A stretch of 64,000 nt of DNA, from positions 1,798,001 through 1,862,000 of the forward strand of contig NC_037314.1 of NCBI RefSeq assembly GCF_000143535.2, given 5' to 3'. Origin of the DNA: Botrytis cinerea B05.10 (Eukaryota; Ascomycota; Leotiomycetes; Helotiales; Sclerotiniaceae). Below the pieces are notes generated by a model, which was given only the letters and a program-made list of their open reading frames with translations, searched no databases and had not been told where the DNA came from. Shown here one piece after another: positions 33,870 to 44,327 of the stretch. How positions within the stretch are numbered: the stretch's first letter is position 1; each line of letters starts with the position of its first letter. The position numbers and the translations under genes are program-made.

Positions 33870-35465
33870 TCATAATTCATCCTTGAATATCTCCTCACTA
33901 CCTTCCTCACTACCTTCCTCACTACCTTCCTCACTACCTTCCTCACTATCTTCACCTTCATATACATTATTATCATCCTTATCACCATCATTTTTGGAAT
34001 CCCCCTCGATAGGCTTTCCGGGTCCCTTTTGATGACCCTGTCCTCCATCATCCTCTACAATCCCCAAAATTTCTCTAACTTGCCCTGGGGCATCGACAAC
34101 TTCAATTTTCCAGCCCTTATCTCCTGCCAACTTCTTGACCTCATCTTGTAACTTTTCGATCATTTTCGGGTCTAGATCCAATTGTTCCAGTGCTTTCTGA
34201 CTAATCACTTCGACCTTCCCTCCCTCGGCCTTGCTTTTGCCGCGTGCGATGATTTCTGTTCGACTTTCATTGTCACCATCTCCAAAGTTTGTGGGGATGG
34301 GTAGACGTTGTCCTTCTTTGCCGACAAATTTACCTGCGCCGACGGTTACACCACCAATGACTACGGGGTTTGTAGGAATGGACAAGGAGGGTGAAGAGGT
34401 GATAAAGTTGGGATCAGTACGGGATGGGAGTGCATAGTAATCTGTGGCTACAGGTTTGCAGACTATACTGTTGGCTTTCTCTGCTTTGGGTGGCATGAAT
34501 GCTACATCGTCACAAAGGCGGGGTGTGTATACGACCATCAGGTATGAGCATGTGGTCATTTCCTTGATATATCCAATACGATCCTTGACGTTGGGATTGC
34601 AGTGAAATTGAACTTCGACTTGGCGAGGCTTGCCTGTGAGATCGCAAATTGTGCCACCTTCCATCTTTTGAACGAGGTAGCGCATGTCACCCTTGACTTG
34701 TAGTTCTGTTTTTGGTGATTCCCCATTTTTGGGTGTCGAATGCGCTTCTATTTGGTTGCCCCATTCATCCTCCTTACTCTTGCTTTTTGGTGATGTCTTT
34801 GCTTTTCCGAGAACAAATTCTTGGGCTGATGGATCCGGCTGGGGTGGGAATGCCGCCTTTCCGGGTTGTGCGGGTAGTTGATGAAATTGCGTGATTTCGT
34901 TGTTGTAGCAGAAAGAATATGACCACCATCCAGATACAAAATATAGACAGTTGTTCTCCAAATCTTGAAGTAATTCCCAACCACGATCGGTTGCTCTAGC
35001 AAGCTCTTTCTGTTCAGCAGCGCGAGCTTCGGCTTCTGAGGTTTCGTTTCGCGGAGGTAGAGAAACTATGGGAATTGTGCATATATGCGCTTCACCATGT
35101 AGAAGCATGAGCTCGTAGGTCTGTTTGGGGGGCTCGGATTCATGATCGGTGGAATCATCTTGGATAGGGTGTTGAGATGATTGTATGCCTTTAGGATCGG
35201 GAGGTTGAACTATATTGGCAGGTGCATAGGGATGATTGACGATAAAATCTGCTTCCTCGCCCGTATGAAAGGACTCTGTGAATACTACTTCATACTATTG
35301 ATTGTGAGCTTTTGACGATATCACCATTAGAATGGGTTATGAATTCGGCGGGCTTGCGCATACCTGTGGGAATGCAACCAAGTCATCGTGAACACTGAAC
35401 ACATTTTGGCTAGCTAATGTTCCTGAGGCTGTAGCCAACAACAAAGCTGGAATTAATTCACGCAT
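33870..35465 (-). CDS. YOS9: Yos9/OS-9 ER lectin of glycoprotein quality control
   Basis: Exons 35465-35364 and 35294-33870 (508 aa). The 69-nt intron (GTATGC...CAATAG) joins VAFPQ to YEVVFTESF in phase 0. Yos9 reads trimmed mannose on misfolded glycoproteins in the ER lumen and hands them to the Hrd1 ligase for degradation. A signal peptide (about residues 1-19) is followed by the conserved Q-YEV start of mature Yos9. The mannose-6-phosphate receptor homology domain runs from about residue 148 (NNCLYFVSGWWSYSFCYNN) to the last Cys pair (TTCSYLMVVYTPRLC). It shows the sugar-binding WW pair (about 157-158), Q in ITQFHQ, QVEVQFHC with its Arg-rich PRQ, and the E/Y residues of EMTTCSYLMVVY. The C-terminal region is a charged helix, then five EEGS units, and the protein ends KDEL, a luminal retention signal. 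Filamentous fungi more often use HDEL or DEL variants here. Confidence 0.95.
33892..33951 (-). repeat. 12-bp coding repeat in the Yos9 tail
   Basis: Five units of TCCTCACTACCT (one base changed in the last) encode EEGS/SEEG repeats just before the KDEL tail. Copy number changes would keep the frame. Confidence 0.9.
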
Positions 35466-35659
35466 CGTGTTGTATGGCAATTGCGGATTAGATGTACAGA
35501 ATTTCATTGATAAGAAATGCAGTTTTAAAGCTACCGTTAAAGCTATGATCGCATTTCCACAAAGCTGGCATCATCTACTAGGTAGATCTAGTGTGTGCTA
35601 GTGTGTCGCAGTGGGGTTCGGATAAACATATCCATTTCTGACTAGCAAGTTTCTCCGAT

Positions 35660-35692
35660 GTGCACATGACGTGCACATGACGTGCACATGAC
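35660..35692. repeat. 11-bp tandem repeat (GTGCACATGAC), three copies
   Basis: Three exact copies, each with the palindrome GTGCAC, lie about 200 bp upstream of the Yos9 start on the opposite side of its promoter. Confidence 0.9.
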
Positions 35693-36737
35693 ATAGGACT
35701 GACTGATTTGACTCGGAGGAAGTGATCTTCTTTTCGCAATAGAATGCATGTATGAGAGGAGATTATACCGAGGATAGCATTTTTGACCGGCCAACGGTGC
35801 GATATGCAACAAAATGTAACATCTTTCAATAACCAGAGGGGTGATGCAGCTGGCGTCACGTGCTATGGTCCAAGGAAGTCTCGAACAGGGGAATCGAGGA
35901 TTCTTACGCATTTAGGGAGTGAGGAGAATAAAGTACTGTCTATAGAACCGCCGTTAGAAATCTCACTCTGACTTTGAAGTCAAGTTAGAGCCTGGGCATC
36001 AATCCATTTACCGGGCATCGCCGATGGGTAGAGATCAGGCTCTTTACAAGGCATGTCTGCTCAAGATGGCAAGATCACATTTCCTTTTTCTCTCATGCCG
36101 TGGAATGTTGCATTCCGGCCATAGACTCGGGTCCAGAACAAAGGTACAATATACAGTATACTCAAAGCAAAGTGTCAAAGCCAAAAAATACATCCGGCAG
36201 ATGCAACAAACTCCCAGATCAAGGCCAGAAAAGGACAGCGAGATGTTGGGCACCACAACATCGTGCAGTCCACGCGAGAGAGCTTACAAAAGGGTGTGAT
36301 GATTATCCTACGGGTAACGCAATGCCTCGAAAGCCTTTTCGTACCTTACGTACACGGTATACAGCGTATCTTGGTCTGACAACATGGGGTTTGCATCCAG
36401 CACAGCCATCACAAACAATGTGAATGATGGCGACGTCCTGGCCATACCATACAGGCCAAAACCGATTGCCCGATATGCAGAGGAGATAAAGCGGCTACGC
36501 CCGACGAGAAAGCAGGAATTTGTTTTGTTCGTGTAATCATTACTGACCTTACCAATCGTCGATTGTAGGATACCAGCAGGCCTTGGTTTGATTGGGAGAC
36601 GATATCTCAGCTTGTCTTTTTGTTTACAAGTCAAGTTACAACGCAGAACCGAGTCAACCGAGAGCCCGTTTTGAAGAAGCGAAAGGATAGCTAGGGTGTT
36701 GATAATTGTGATGGGTTATTTTCGGAGACGGGATTAT

Positions 36738-36780
36738 GTGATGGGTGATGGGTGATGGGTGATGGGTGATGGGTGATGGG
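36738..36780. repeat. 7-bp tandem repeat (GTGATGG)
   Basis: About six uninterrupted GTGATGG units, continued by imperfect ones to about 36830. Confidence 0.9.
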
Positions 36781-38878
36781 GGGTGGTGAGTGATGAATGA
36801 TGGGTGATGGGCGATGGGTGATGGGTAAAGGGCGAGGGGGTGGACATCAGGGTTATTTGAGGAAAAGTGGTCAAGATTAAGGCAACCTTGGAAGTTGTAA
36901 TAACCTGGGCGAACCATTTTCAGACAGTGTGATGTGTTGGTTCGTATAATCATCCACCGTCCACAGTACGTGTCGAATCTGTGGTGGAACACGTTTACGA
37001 GGTCCAAGAGGACGAATAGGAAGAAAGGATTCGCAGCTTCCGACCCAGATTGAGCAATGTTTCCATATCATAAATATTATGTAATTCCATGTCATTGGCA
37101 TAAATTGTGGTATAAAAATTGTGAGGCGGACTAGCGAATTTGACTACCTTACCTAATCTTCAAGGTTGTTCCGAGTTTTGCATTTTGAGTTTTGAGTTTT
37201 GACTGAAGGTGGTGGTTGGCTGGCTGGCTGGCTTGCTGGCTTGCTTGTCGACTGTTTTTTCCAATTTCAATACCCAGACCTAGACCTGGCAAGTAATAAG
37301 CCAGTCGGGATGAGCCGCAGTTTGACAGGAAGATCTTTACTCGTTGCTTCACTTTTCTTTCCTTTCTCTTTCTTCTTCCTCGTCTAGCTCTAGAAAGAGT
37401 TGAAAATCCGAATGTTTGTTGGAAATGAAGAAAGGAATGCTGAGGACCCTTATTACATTATTTTAATTAACTTTATTCGGGACACGAATTGTAATTTGTT
37501 CCTCTTTTCGAATTTCGAATTTCGAATTATGGTCGACGGGCGTATCATCTATATATAGGTACACAGAGGGATGGTCTGCACAGGTACACACAGATACACA
37601 TAGGTATATAGCATGAAGAAACACTGCAGTCTACAAGGAATGAGGGGATTGAACAATTATGCCAAATCTCCAAACCAATTCGGCTTCGTGGTGCGATATA
37701 CGACGTAAAAAGACTTCGGTGTGCTGAAATTGGTAATAACTCGGTCGGGAGGCAATATCATAGGTGGGTGAGCTTTGATTTATTATTATTCTTGTTATAA
37801 GATTGTTGATCATGAGACAAACCTAAGCATTTTCAATAGACCAATGTAAGTAGCGACTATAGGGAAAGGCAAAAATGGAAGGCGATCGTTAGTTCTAGAC
37901 TGGATACAGACTGAAGACATGACGACTGACGTACAGGAAAGGATTCAGAGGAAAGACTTTGGGGAGAAGCTGGATGCCGCGAATGCCCTCAGAAATATCC
38001 TACTGGGGACAATCATGGATGGAGGATGGAGGACGGAGGATAGAGGATAGAGGATAGAGGATAGATGATAGATGGCATGATTAGTTATCAGGACGTGGGG
38101 GAGTGTCAAGTGCAGAATGTCTTGCTTCTATTTGCTTGGCCTTTGAAACGCTTTGGAGAATGAAGCAGATTAATGGAGCAGAATAGCACGGAGGAGAGCG
38201 TTGGTGTTTACCTTTGCACATCTACAGGACATGGTACAATATTTCTTTTTTGCTTGGTGTAACTTCCCGAATCCCAATGCAACTAACTTCCTGGCGTGGT
38301 GTGACTTTCTCTGTTGTCAATCTCTATTTCAGACAAATTGCAATGTACGAAGTAGAGGATGTGCCGGGAGAGCGAGAGAGAGAAGAGCGAGGGCGTATTC
38401 CACTTCCATTGGTTCTGGAACAAGGTAATTACTCTGTCGCGTTAGAACCACTTTGAATCTACCGCAGCAAGCCTCCCATCCCTCCACATCAAGACCACCC
38501 ACAGCCGTGATATGATGACAATCATAATAATAACCATCATTAAACATTGAAAACTCGATCCACCATGGAATCTTGAACACGCCCCTCACTCGCCCTGGTA
38601 CCCTCACGCCCTCACGCCCTCATATCCCGATGCGCTCATGCCCCCGTTCCCTCATCCGCATCCTCATCCCCCTCCCCCTCCCCCATCCACGCTCACGACT
38701 TGCCATATTCATCCCACCACAGCACAGTCGACCACAACCAAAAACAAGCACACGCAATGCCACACCCAATGTCACACATCCACACATCTCCACAACAGAC
38801 TTCATCTTTTCCCAATACAGTAAGGTAGGGAAGATGATCAACTCGTTATCATTATTTTAGTCCTTATCCTATGCCTTA

Positions 38879-39062
38879 TCCTGGCATACCAAGAGAACCC
38901 ATACATCCACCCATACATCCACCCATACATCCACTCATCTACCCATCTACCCATCTACCCATCCACCCATCCATCCATCCATCCACACACCCACCCATAC
39001 ATCCACCCACTCGTCCACTGATACGCTTCCAAAAAATAAAGAAGAAGAAGAAGAAGAAAAGG
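38879..39062. repeat. CATCCACC-type minisatellite and GAA run
   Basis: Units built of ACCCATACATCC, CATCTACC and CATC alternate from 38900 to 39015, followed by an AAGAAG run at about 39038-39060 and a further (CATC)n at 39065-39085. Confidence 0.85.
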
Positions 39063-39669
39063 TCCCATCCATCCATCCATCCATCTCATACATCGGTATA
39101 TCCCCCGAACCCGTACCCGTACCCATCATGTCTTTTTTGGTATGACCTCGAAACAACCTAATCTGTTTAATCTGTTTGATTTGTCTCGTCATCAGAGTCA
39201 TCCCAACCCACACTTCATCCGTTCTTCTGCCGTGTCATCCATATCCCGAACTCAATTTCATATGAGCCCCATCTCCCCATGTCGCGCTGTCCATACAATA
39301 CATAGTTCGCCTCTCCCATTTCCACAATCTTCACTTCATTATTTTCGCCTTACTTTTATGCCTCCCTATCTTCTCACGCAACCATAGTGCCATATCAATA
39401 TTCCAACCGCGAACTATCATTACCTTCACAGCTCGTAACATCGTTACGTGCGTCCCTCATCCATACGTATGTCATGGATTCTAATGTTCATCATTCAACT
39501 CCTCTTCACTGCACCCGCTACTGTACGAAATATGCTGGTGATCATACTCTTTACTAACTACGTGAGGCTGCAGACAACGTTGCAAGCGACGACACAGTCT
39601 CCACTATCAGACGCCAGCGAGTCGAAAAGTCCTTGGAGACTTTCTAACAAACTCTAATAGACACTTGCT

Positions 39670-41745
39670 ATGTCGTCCCAGTTAAGACTCAATACTTCGG
39701 TAGATCAGGATCAACTTCAATTCCTTCTGGCACAGCAAGAACAAATTCAGGCGCAAATCGCATCGCTCACATCCGCCTCGGCGTCGACATCATCGTTTCC
39801 CCATCACAGATCCCCAATATACAAACAACAAACTCAACGAAGACACAATGTTCCCCGGAGTATGTCAAGCAGTGGAGCTCCCATGGCCCGACATCCATCT
39901 TCTGTAGGAGTCCCCTGTGGTTTTCCTCCCTGAGCTGGCTCTAACGATACTTAGGACCGGATGGAAGCAACCGGAATCTCGCGGACAATATCTCAACAAT
40001 CTGAGCCCGTCATGATGCGAGCAAGCTCGATGAATAGTGCATCGACACGCTCCGGAAGATTACCATTCACTCAGAATGGCGCGATGCCCCCTCCGCTCCA
40101 TAATGATCACCGCCGAGGAAATCCCGCCCTCGAAGCTTGGGTTAATCAGGATCAGCCCTACAGCTCTTACACTTTCTCGCATCAAGCCTCGGCCTCCCCT
40201 CTGCAGCGCTCTATGTCTCAACGGAAACCGGAATTAGAACAAGTTTTAGAAGTTCCCCAAGGTTTTGAGAATCCCGGCGACTTCCTCTTTCGCACCGGAT
40301 TTACTGGTGTCTCACCTACTCCAGTTTTCTCAATCACGCCTTCTCCTGTATCGATGCCCTCCTCGACACCTATGCAACTTCAGCAATCTCGACAGTCATT
40401 CAACATTCCTAGCACGCCTACAACTACGACTCTCACTGATGCAACTACATACACAAGTAACATGAGTCGACAAAATAGTCTCTTTAATGAGCCTCTGGTG
40501 GAAAGTATTGAAATGATGAAGTTCAATTCGAACAATTCCTTTTCTACAGGTATCAATGATGATTCTGTTTATTCCGTTGCTCCTCAGTATAGTTCTCATC
40601 ATAGTCGTCGGTCTTCCGACGAGGAACAGACTCAACTACTTGTTGGGGCTGGTGGTGTTGGCAATGATTCTCAGTTTTCTCTTTCTTTTCCTAGTACGGA
40701 AACTTTTGCTCAGTCTCAAATTTCTGCACCTTTTGCTCAACAGATGGAAAAGTCACAATCGATTGAAAGTGTTTCATCGAGTGTGTCATCATCGTCTCGC
40801 AATAAGCAGCGGCTACAAGTTAGTAACATTGCCGCTGCGCGACCACTCATGCCTAAGGGTGGCTGTGAAGAGAATTCGATATCACGAGTCAACTCATCAC
40901 AATCAATGACTCGACTCGATTCGAAAGATGTGACAAATGATAAGATTGCTATCGAAAAGCGTGCTTATCAACGACCAAAACACGAACGTGTATTTTGCAA
41001 ATTATGTGATGAACACCCTGATGGGTTTCGAGGCGAGCATGAGCTTCGAAGGCATTGCGATCGACAACATAAGAGAATGGTGAAGAAGTGGGTTTGCATT
41101 GAACCGGCGAACGGTCAAGGACGCGAAAAGCCTGTGCTACCACTCTCAAAATGCAAGGCGTGCGCGACACAGAAAAAGAAGTATGGAGCATACTATAATG
41201 CAGCTGCACACCTTAGAAGAGCGCATTTCAAACCCAAATCTAAGGGTAGAAACAAGAACAGTAAAGTTGAGGAGTCTCAAAAGCGTGGTGGAAAAGCCGG
41301 AGGAGACTGGCCTCCCATGTCGGAGCTGAAAAATTGGTTTAAAGAGGTGGAAGAGCCAGCAGCAGATTATCCTCAACAAGACGATGAGAACGATGAGGAA
41401 GATATGAACGAGAACATGCTTAACGATCTATCGCCAAATCACGAAGCACCAAATGACTTTGATCATGCCATCAACAAAGTTCCGATTCATCCAGTATACC
41501 CCTCGATCAACACACAAAACTTTGCCAGCAACATCAACTTCGACAGCTCGATGCAACAGAACATTGATTTATCAATGAACTTTGCAGGTCAAACAAATTT
41601 TGACTTTTCTTCTTTTCCTATGAATGACCCATCAGTGGCATTCTTTGATACTGTTTCTTCTCTTCCTCAAGTTTTTGATGGTCAATCACTTGTTGGTGTC
41701 AATCCTGTAAATTTTTCTTATGATCCTTCTCTGTCTTTCAATTAG
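39670..41745 (+). CDS. C2H2 zinc-finger protein, probable transcription factor
   Basis: Exons 39670-39903 and 39955-41745 (674 aa). The 51-nt intron (GTAGGA...CTAAC...TTAG) joins HPSS to DRMEATG in phase 0. Residues 10-40 form a Gln-rich helix (DQDQLQFLLAQQEQIQAQI), possibly a coiled coil. A long Ser/Thr/Gln-rich region follows, with motifs such as SRQNSLFNEP and RRSSDEE that look like phosphorylation sites. The zinc-binding region lies at about residues 423-505: CKLCDEHPDGF...ELRRHCDRQH (Cys426, Cys429, His445, His450), then a second unit CKACATQKKKYGAYYNAAAHLRRAH. The spacing between the Cys pair and the His pair is larger than in classical fingers. A WPPMSELKNWFKEVEE segment after the fingers is a conserved-looking motif of this fungal class. 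The tail is Asn/Phe/Asp-rich, suited to transcriptional activation. Targets are unknown. Confidence 0.88.
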
Positions 41746-43928
41746 GTATCATTCCTACTCTGTTCATACTGGTATGGTTCGAGTAAGGTGTGATTACAAT
41801 TTTTCCTCTTTTCCTTATCTGCCTTCAGTCATACTTTCGATAATCCATCAATTTGGTGAGTTGAATTGATGGATTGTCGCATGGCATCAGATTTCTAGAT
41901 AGGCAGGCGTATTTCCATTTTCCTTCTTCTCTGTATCTTTTTTTCCATCTCTTGTCCCTTTCTTCGTTGAGAAGTTACGGCTGTTATGAGTAATGAATTG
42001 ATATATCTGGTGGTGGTATCTTTCTTTTTTCCTATCGCTTCTCGTTTCTCTTTCCATTTCTTTGCTTCGGTTAAGGTTATTGGATTGGTTTTGCACTTGC
42101 GAGGGGTTTGGGTGTTTGGGAAATCGATAACGAGAGTTGTCTGGTTGGGATGGGATAGGACGGAATGGATGGATGGATGATTGAACCATACCTACAGTAA
42201 TAATCTTGATTATATACAAGTTTATTTTATCTGTTTTTTTGATTGCTCTTGTTTTATGGTATGAATAGACTTTGGATTTTTGATGATGGGGTAGGCAATT
42301 GAAGGGAGGGACTGGAGTGGTGAAGTGGTGCAGTGTTGGTTGGAGTTGAAGAGTGTTCACGATATGGTGATGGTGATGGTGATGTGGATGATGATGAAGA
42401 TGAAGATCAAGATGTGAATAAGATAAACGACCCACCAATTTGTGTCTACTTAATGATAATACAATTTGATTCATTCATACACGTACAATGAATGCATTGT
42501 CAGAGTTAGAGTCATCACAGCACTACGAAATCACCAGTATGAGTTCAACAGTTCAAGATTAGATTTGCATGATGGCCATGGTTGTGGTGAGTGCGGAATA
42601 CTCTTTTATTTTTGTTAAACTCAACGAAGACCTAAGTGTACAGGCAGAGAAAAGGAAAGGGAAGAAAAGAAAGAGAATGTGAGCTGTGCTAACTACTCAT
42701 TCCGGTTTTCGATCATTGATCATTGATCATTAAGCTACCAGCATTAGATAAAACAACCCTTGCAGAAGACTTTGAAGAGAACAATATTTATCTGACTATC
42801 CACCCATCCATCCATCTATCCATCCATCCATCCATTGATTGCATGCTAAAGAAGAAGAAGAAGAAAGAAAACAGGAAACTTGTTGTGGGAAGGTGTGGTG
42901 TGGTGTGTTTGTCGATTGTCGATTGTGTGTTGGGATGAAAGATTGGCTTGGCTGCGTTGAGTTGAGTCGAGTTGAGTCTTGGTAGGAGAGTGGAGAGAGG
43001 AGAGCTGAGAGAGCTACAGACGATAAAGAGAAATGGATTGTGCGGAAAGTTGGAGATGGAGGTGAGGTGTTGGATTTCGCGGGGTCTTGCAAGTTTGAGA
43101 TCCCCCATGCTTGATCCGTCTCTTGTTTTGAGTTGAATCTCTGCTTGTTGTTGGTGGATTTTGTCTGTAGCAGTTAGTTCAGGGAGAGAACGGAAAGATC
43201 AAACATTGTTCGAGTTTCGTCAGCTTGGTGTAAGGTGAGGCTGTGCAATCGGAGAAGTGAGGAGAAGAGAGAACGACACCGTGCTTTTGTCATTGTTCGA
43301 GATGAGGTCGCAGGACATCTTGTTCCGACCTTTGCAGCTGGTGTGGTGTGGTGTGGTGTGGTATGATAAGACTTATGGTCCAGGCTCAAGCGATGACAAT
43401 GCTCTCTGGTGCAGTAAGATGCGCCGTAGTTCCTGGATGTTTGGCGAGACCGATCCAAAGACAACTAATCCAAGCACCACGAAAAAGAAAACTCCACCAC
43501 TACTACCAAATTTTCAAATTCCTGGAGAACTGGGACATGACCCCCAATCTCCCTCATATACCATTGAAAAAGGCCCACTCCCAGGGTCTCCAGCCAATAT
43601 CCTCCACATAAACCATGATACAACGCCAGCCCAGTCCCAGGGTCCCCCAACCAATATCCTCCACATATACCATTGTTACAAAAACCCTGCCATGCATAAC
43701 TCCTTTTCCTCCGCCATCTACCAATGCATTTAGATACAATAGAATCCTGCTTCGCATTACTAGAATCCCCAAAGAATCGCACTAGACCCTGCCCGTTCCT
43801 CCACCAAGCGAGCGATACGTACCGTTCGTACAGTCCTACTAGGTACACGTACATACATCTTGATGGCATACTAAAGCGAGGGGACAGCCGGCAATTCTCC
43901 TCGCCAGTGCCCGTAAGGCCACCACCGT
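41746..43928. other. Intergenic region between convergent genes
   Basis: No gene is supported. It holds a His-codon-rich GTGATG tract on the minus strand (42366-42396), a GATCATT triplet repeat (42712-42732), TCCA runs (42799-42835) and the 56-bp duplication at 43577-43690. Frames at 41887-42474 and 43257-43733 are driven by these repeats. Confidence 0.5.
43579..43690. repeat. 56-bp tandem duplication
   Basis: TCCCAGGGTC...CCAATATCCTCCACATA...ACCAT starts at 43579 and again at 43635 with about ten differences. A third, more degraded copy is visible at about 43530-43575. Confidence 0.8.
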
Positions 43929-44327
43929 CTAACTGAGGGCTGGATCTTTACCGGTCATGTAATAGACGTCCCACGCGTCTTCGTGGTTCCAACCCCACTT
44001 GGTATCGAACTTTGGCTTTCTGAAGGGAGCCACCCCATTGGCGACTCGCCAGTCCCGAATGATGCAATACTCTTCCCGATTCAGACGAGCCGGCTTCTTC
44101 GTCCCAGCCGGGAGGCCCTTGAAGGTTCGCAGAGGCTTGTAGTCGGCGCCACGCGCCATCTTGACTTCGGCCTCGGTGACCGAGGGACGATGCTTAAGGA
44201 ACTCCTTTCTGTGCTGATAAGCTGGTGTACCACCAGGACAGCGTGCAATTTTGTCGTCGAGCTTCATGTTGGCCTTGTTGCGGGGGCGGGGAGCCTTGGG
44301 AGCAGCGCGGCGACGAAGGGTTGCCAT
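43929..44327 (-). CDS. Small basic conserved-looking protein of unknown function
   Basis: A single coding exon of 132 codons. The start ATG (context GTTCACCATGG) follows a likely leader intron acceptor (TTTTATAG at about 44340). Codon use is clearly richer in G/C third positions than the neighbours, a sign of strong expression. The protein begins with a basic Ala/Pro/Arg-rich stretch (RRRAAPKAPRPRNK). It continues DDKIARCPGGTPAYQHRKEFL, a KMARGADYKPLRTFKGLP segment, KKPARLNREEYCIIRDWR and FRKPKFDTKWGW...DAWDVYYMTGKDPAL. The second half looks folded and well ordered, with Trp/Tyr/Asp positions suited to conservation. I do not recognise the family; no membrane segment or signal peptide is present. 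Nuclear or ribosome-associated roles are possible from the basic N-terminus, but unproven. Confidence 0.82.
   Translation of the reverse strand: MATLRRRAAPKAPRPRNKANMKLDDKIARCPGGTPAYQHRKEFLKHRPSVTEAEVKMARGADYKPLRTFKGLPAGTKKPARLNREEYCIIRDWRVANGVAPFRKPKFDTKWGWNHEDAWDVYYMTGKDPALS

Larger units (their letters stand above)
35466..39669. other. Long repeat-rich gene-free region
   Basis: No gene is supported in 4.2 kb. It holds an 11-bp repeat at 35660-35692, a GTGATGG array at 36738-36780 with satellites to about 36830, GGCTGGCT units near 37217-37240 and TTCGAAT units near 37508-37527. Further right are GGATAGA units near 38036-38065, and CATCCACC/CATCTACC arrays plus a GAA run at 38879-39062. 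The minus-strand frame at 36308-36634 has some protein-like residues but no recognised domain. The right end is the promoter or leader of the zinc-finger gene. Confidence 0.5.

Noticed and set aside
36308..36634. 108-codon minus-strand frame with RFISSAYRAIGFGLYGM
   Set aside because: Some protein character, but no family, no splice partners and a repeat-rich setting; insufficient support.
38879..39013. CATCC repeats as a possible CRISPR-like array
   Set aside because: No constant repeats with unique spacers; it is a simple minisatellite in a eukaryotic genome.
41887..42474. 195-codon minus-strand frame with a His run
   Set aside because: The His run comes from a GTGATG microsatellite, and the rest has no domain; it lies in the 3' flank of the zinc-finger gene.
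43257..43733. 158-codon plus-strand frame
   Set aside because: Its second half is the 56-bp tandem repeat, and no domain or signal is present.
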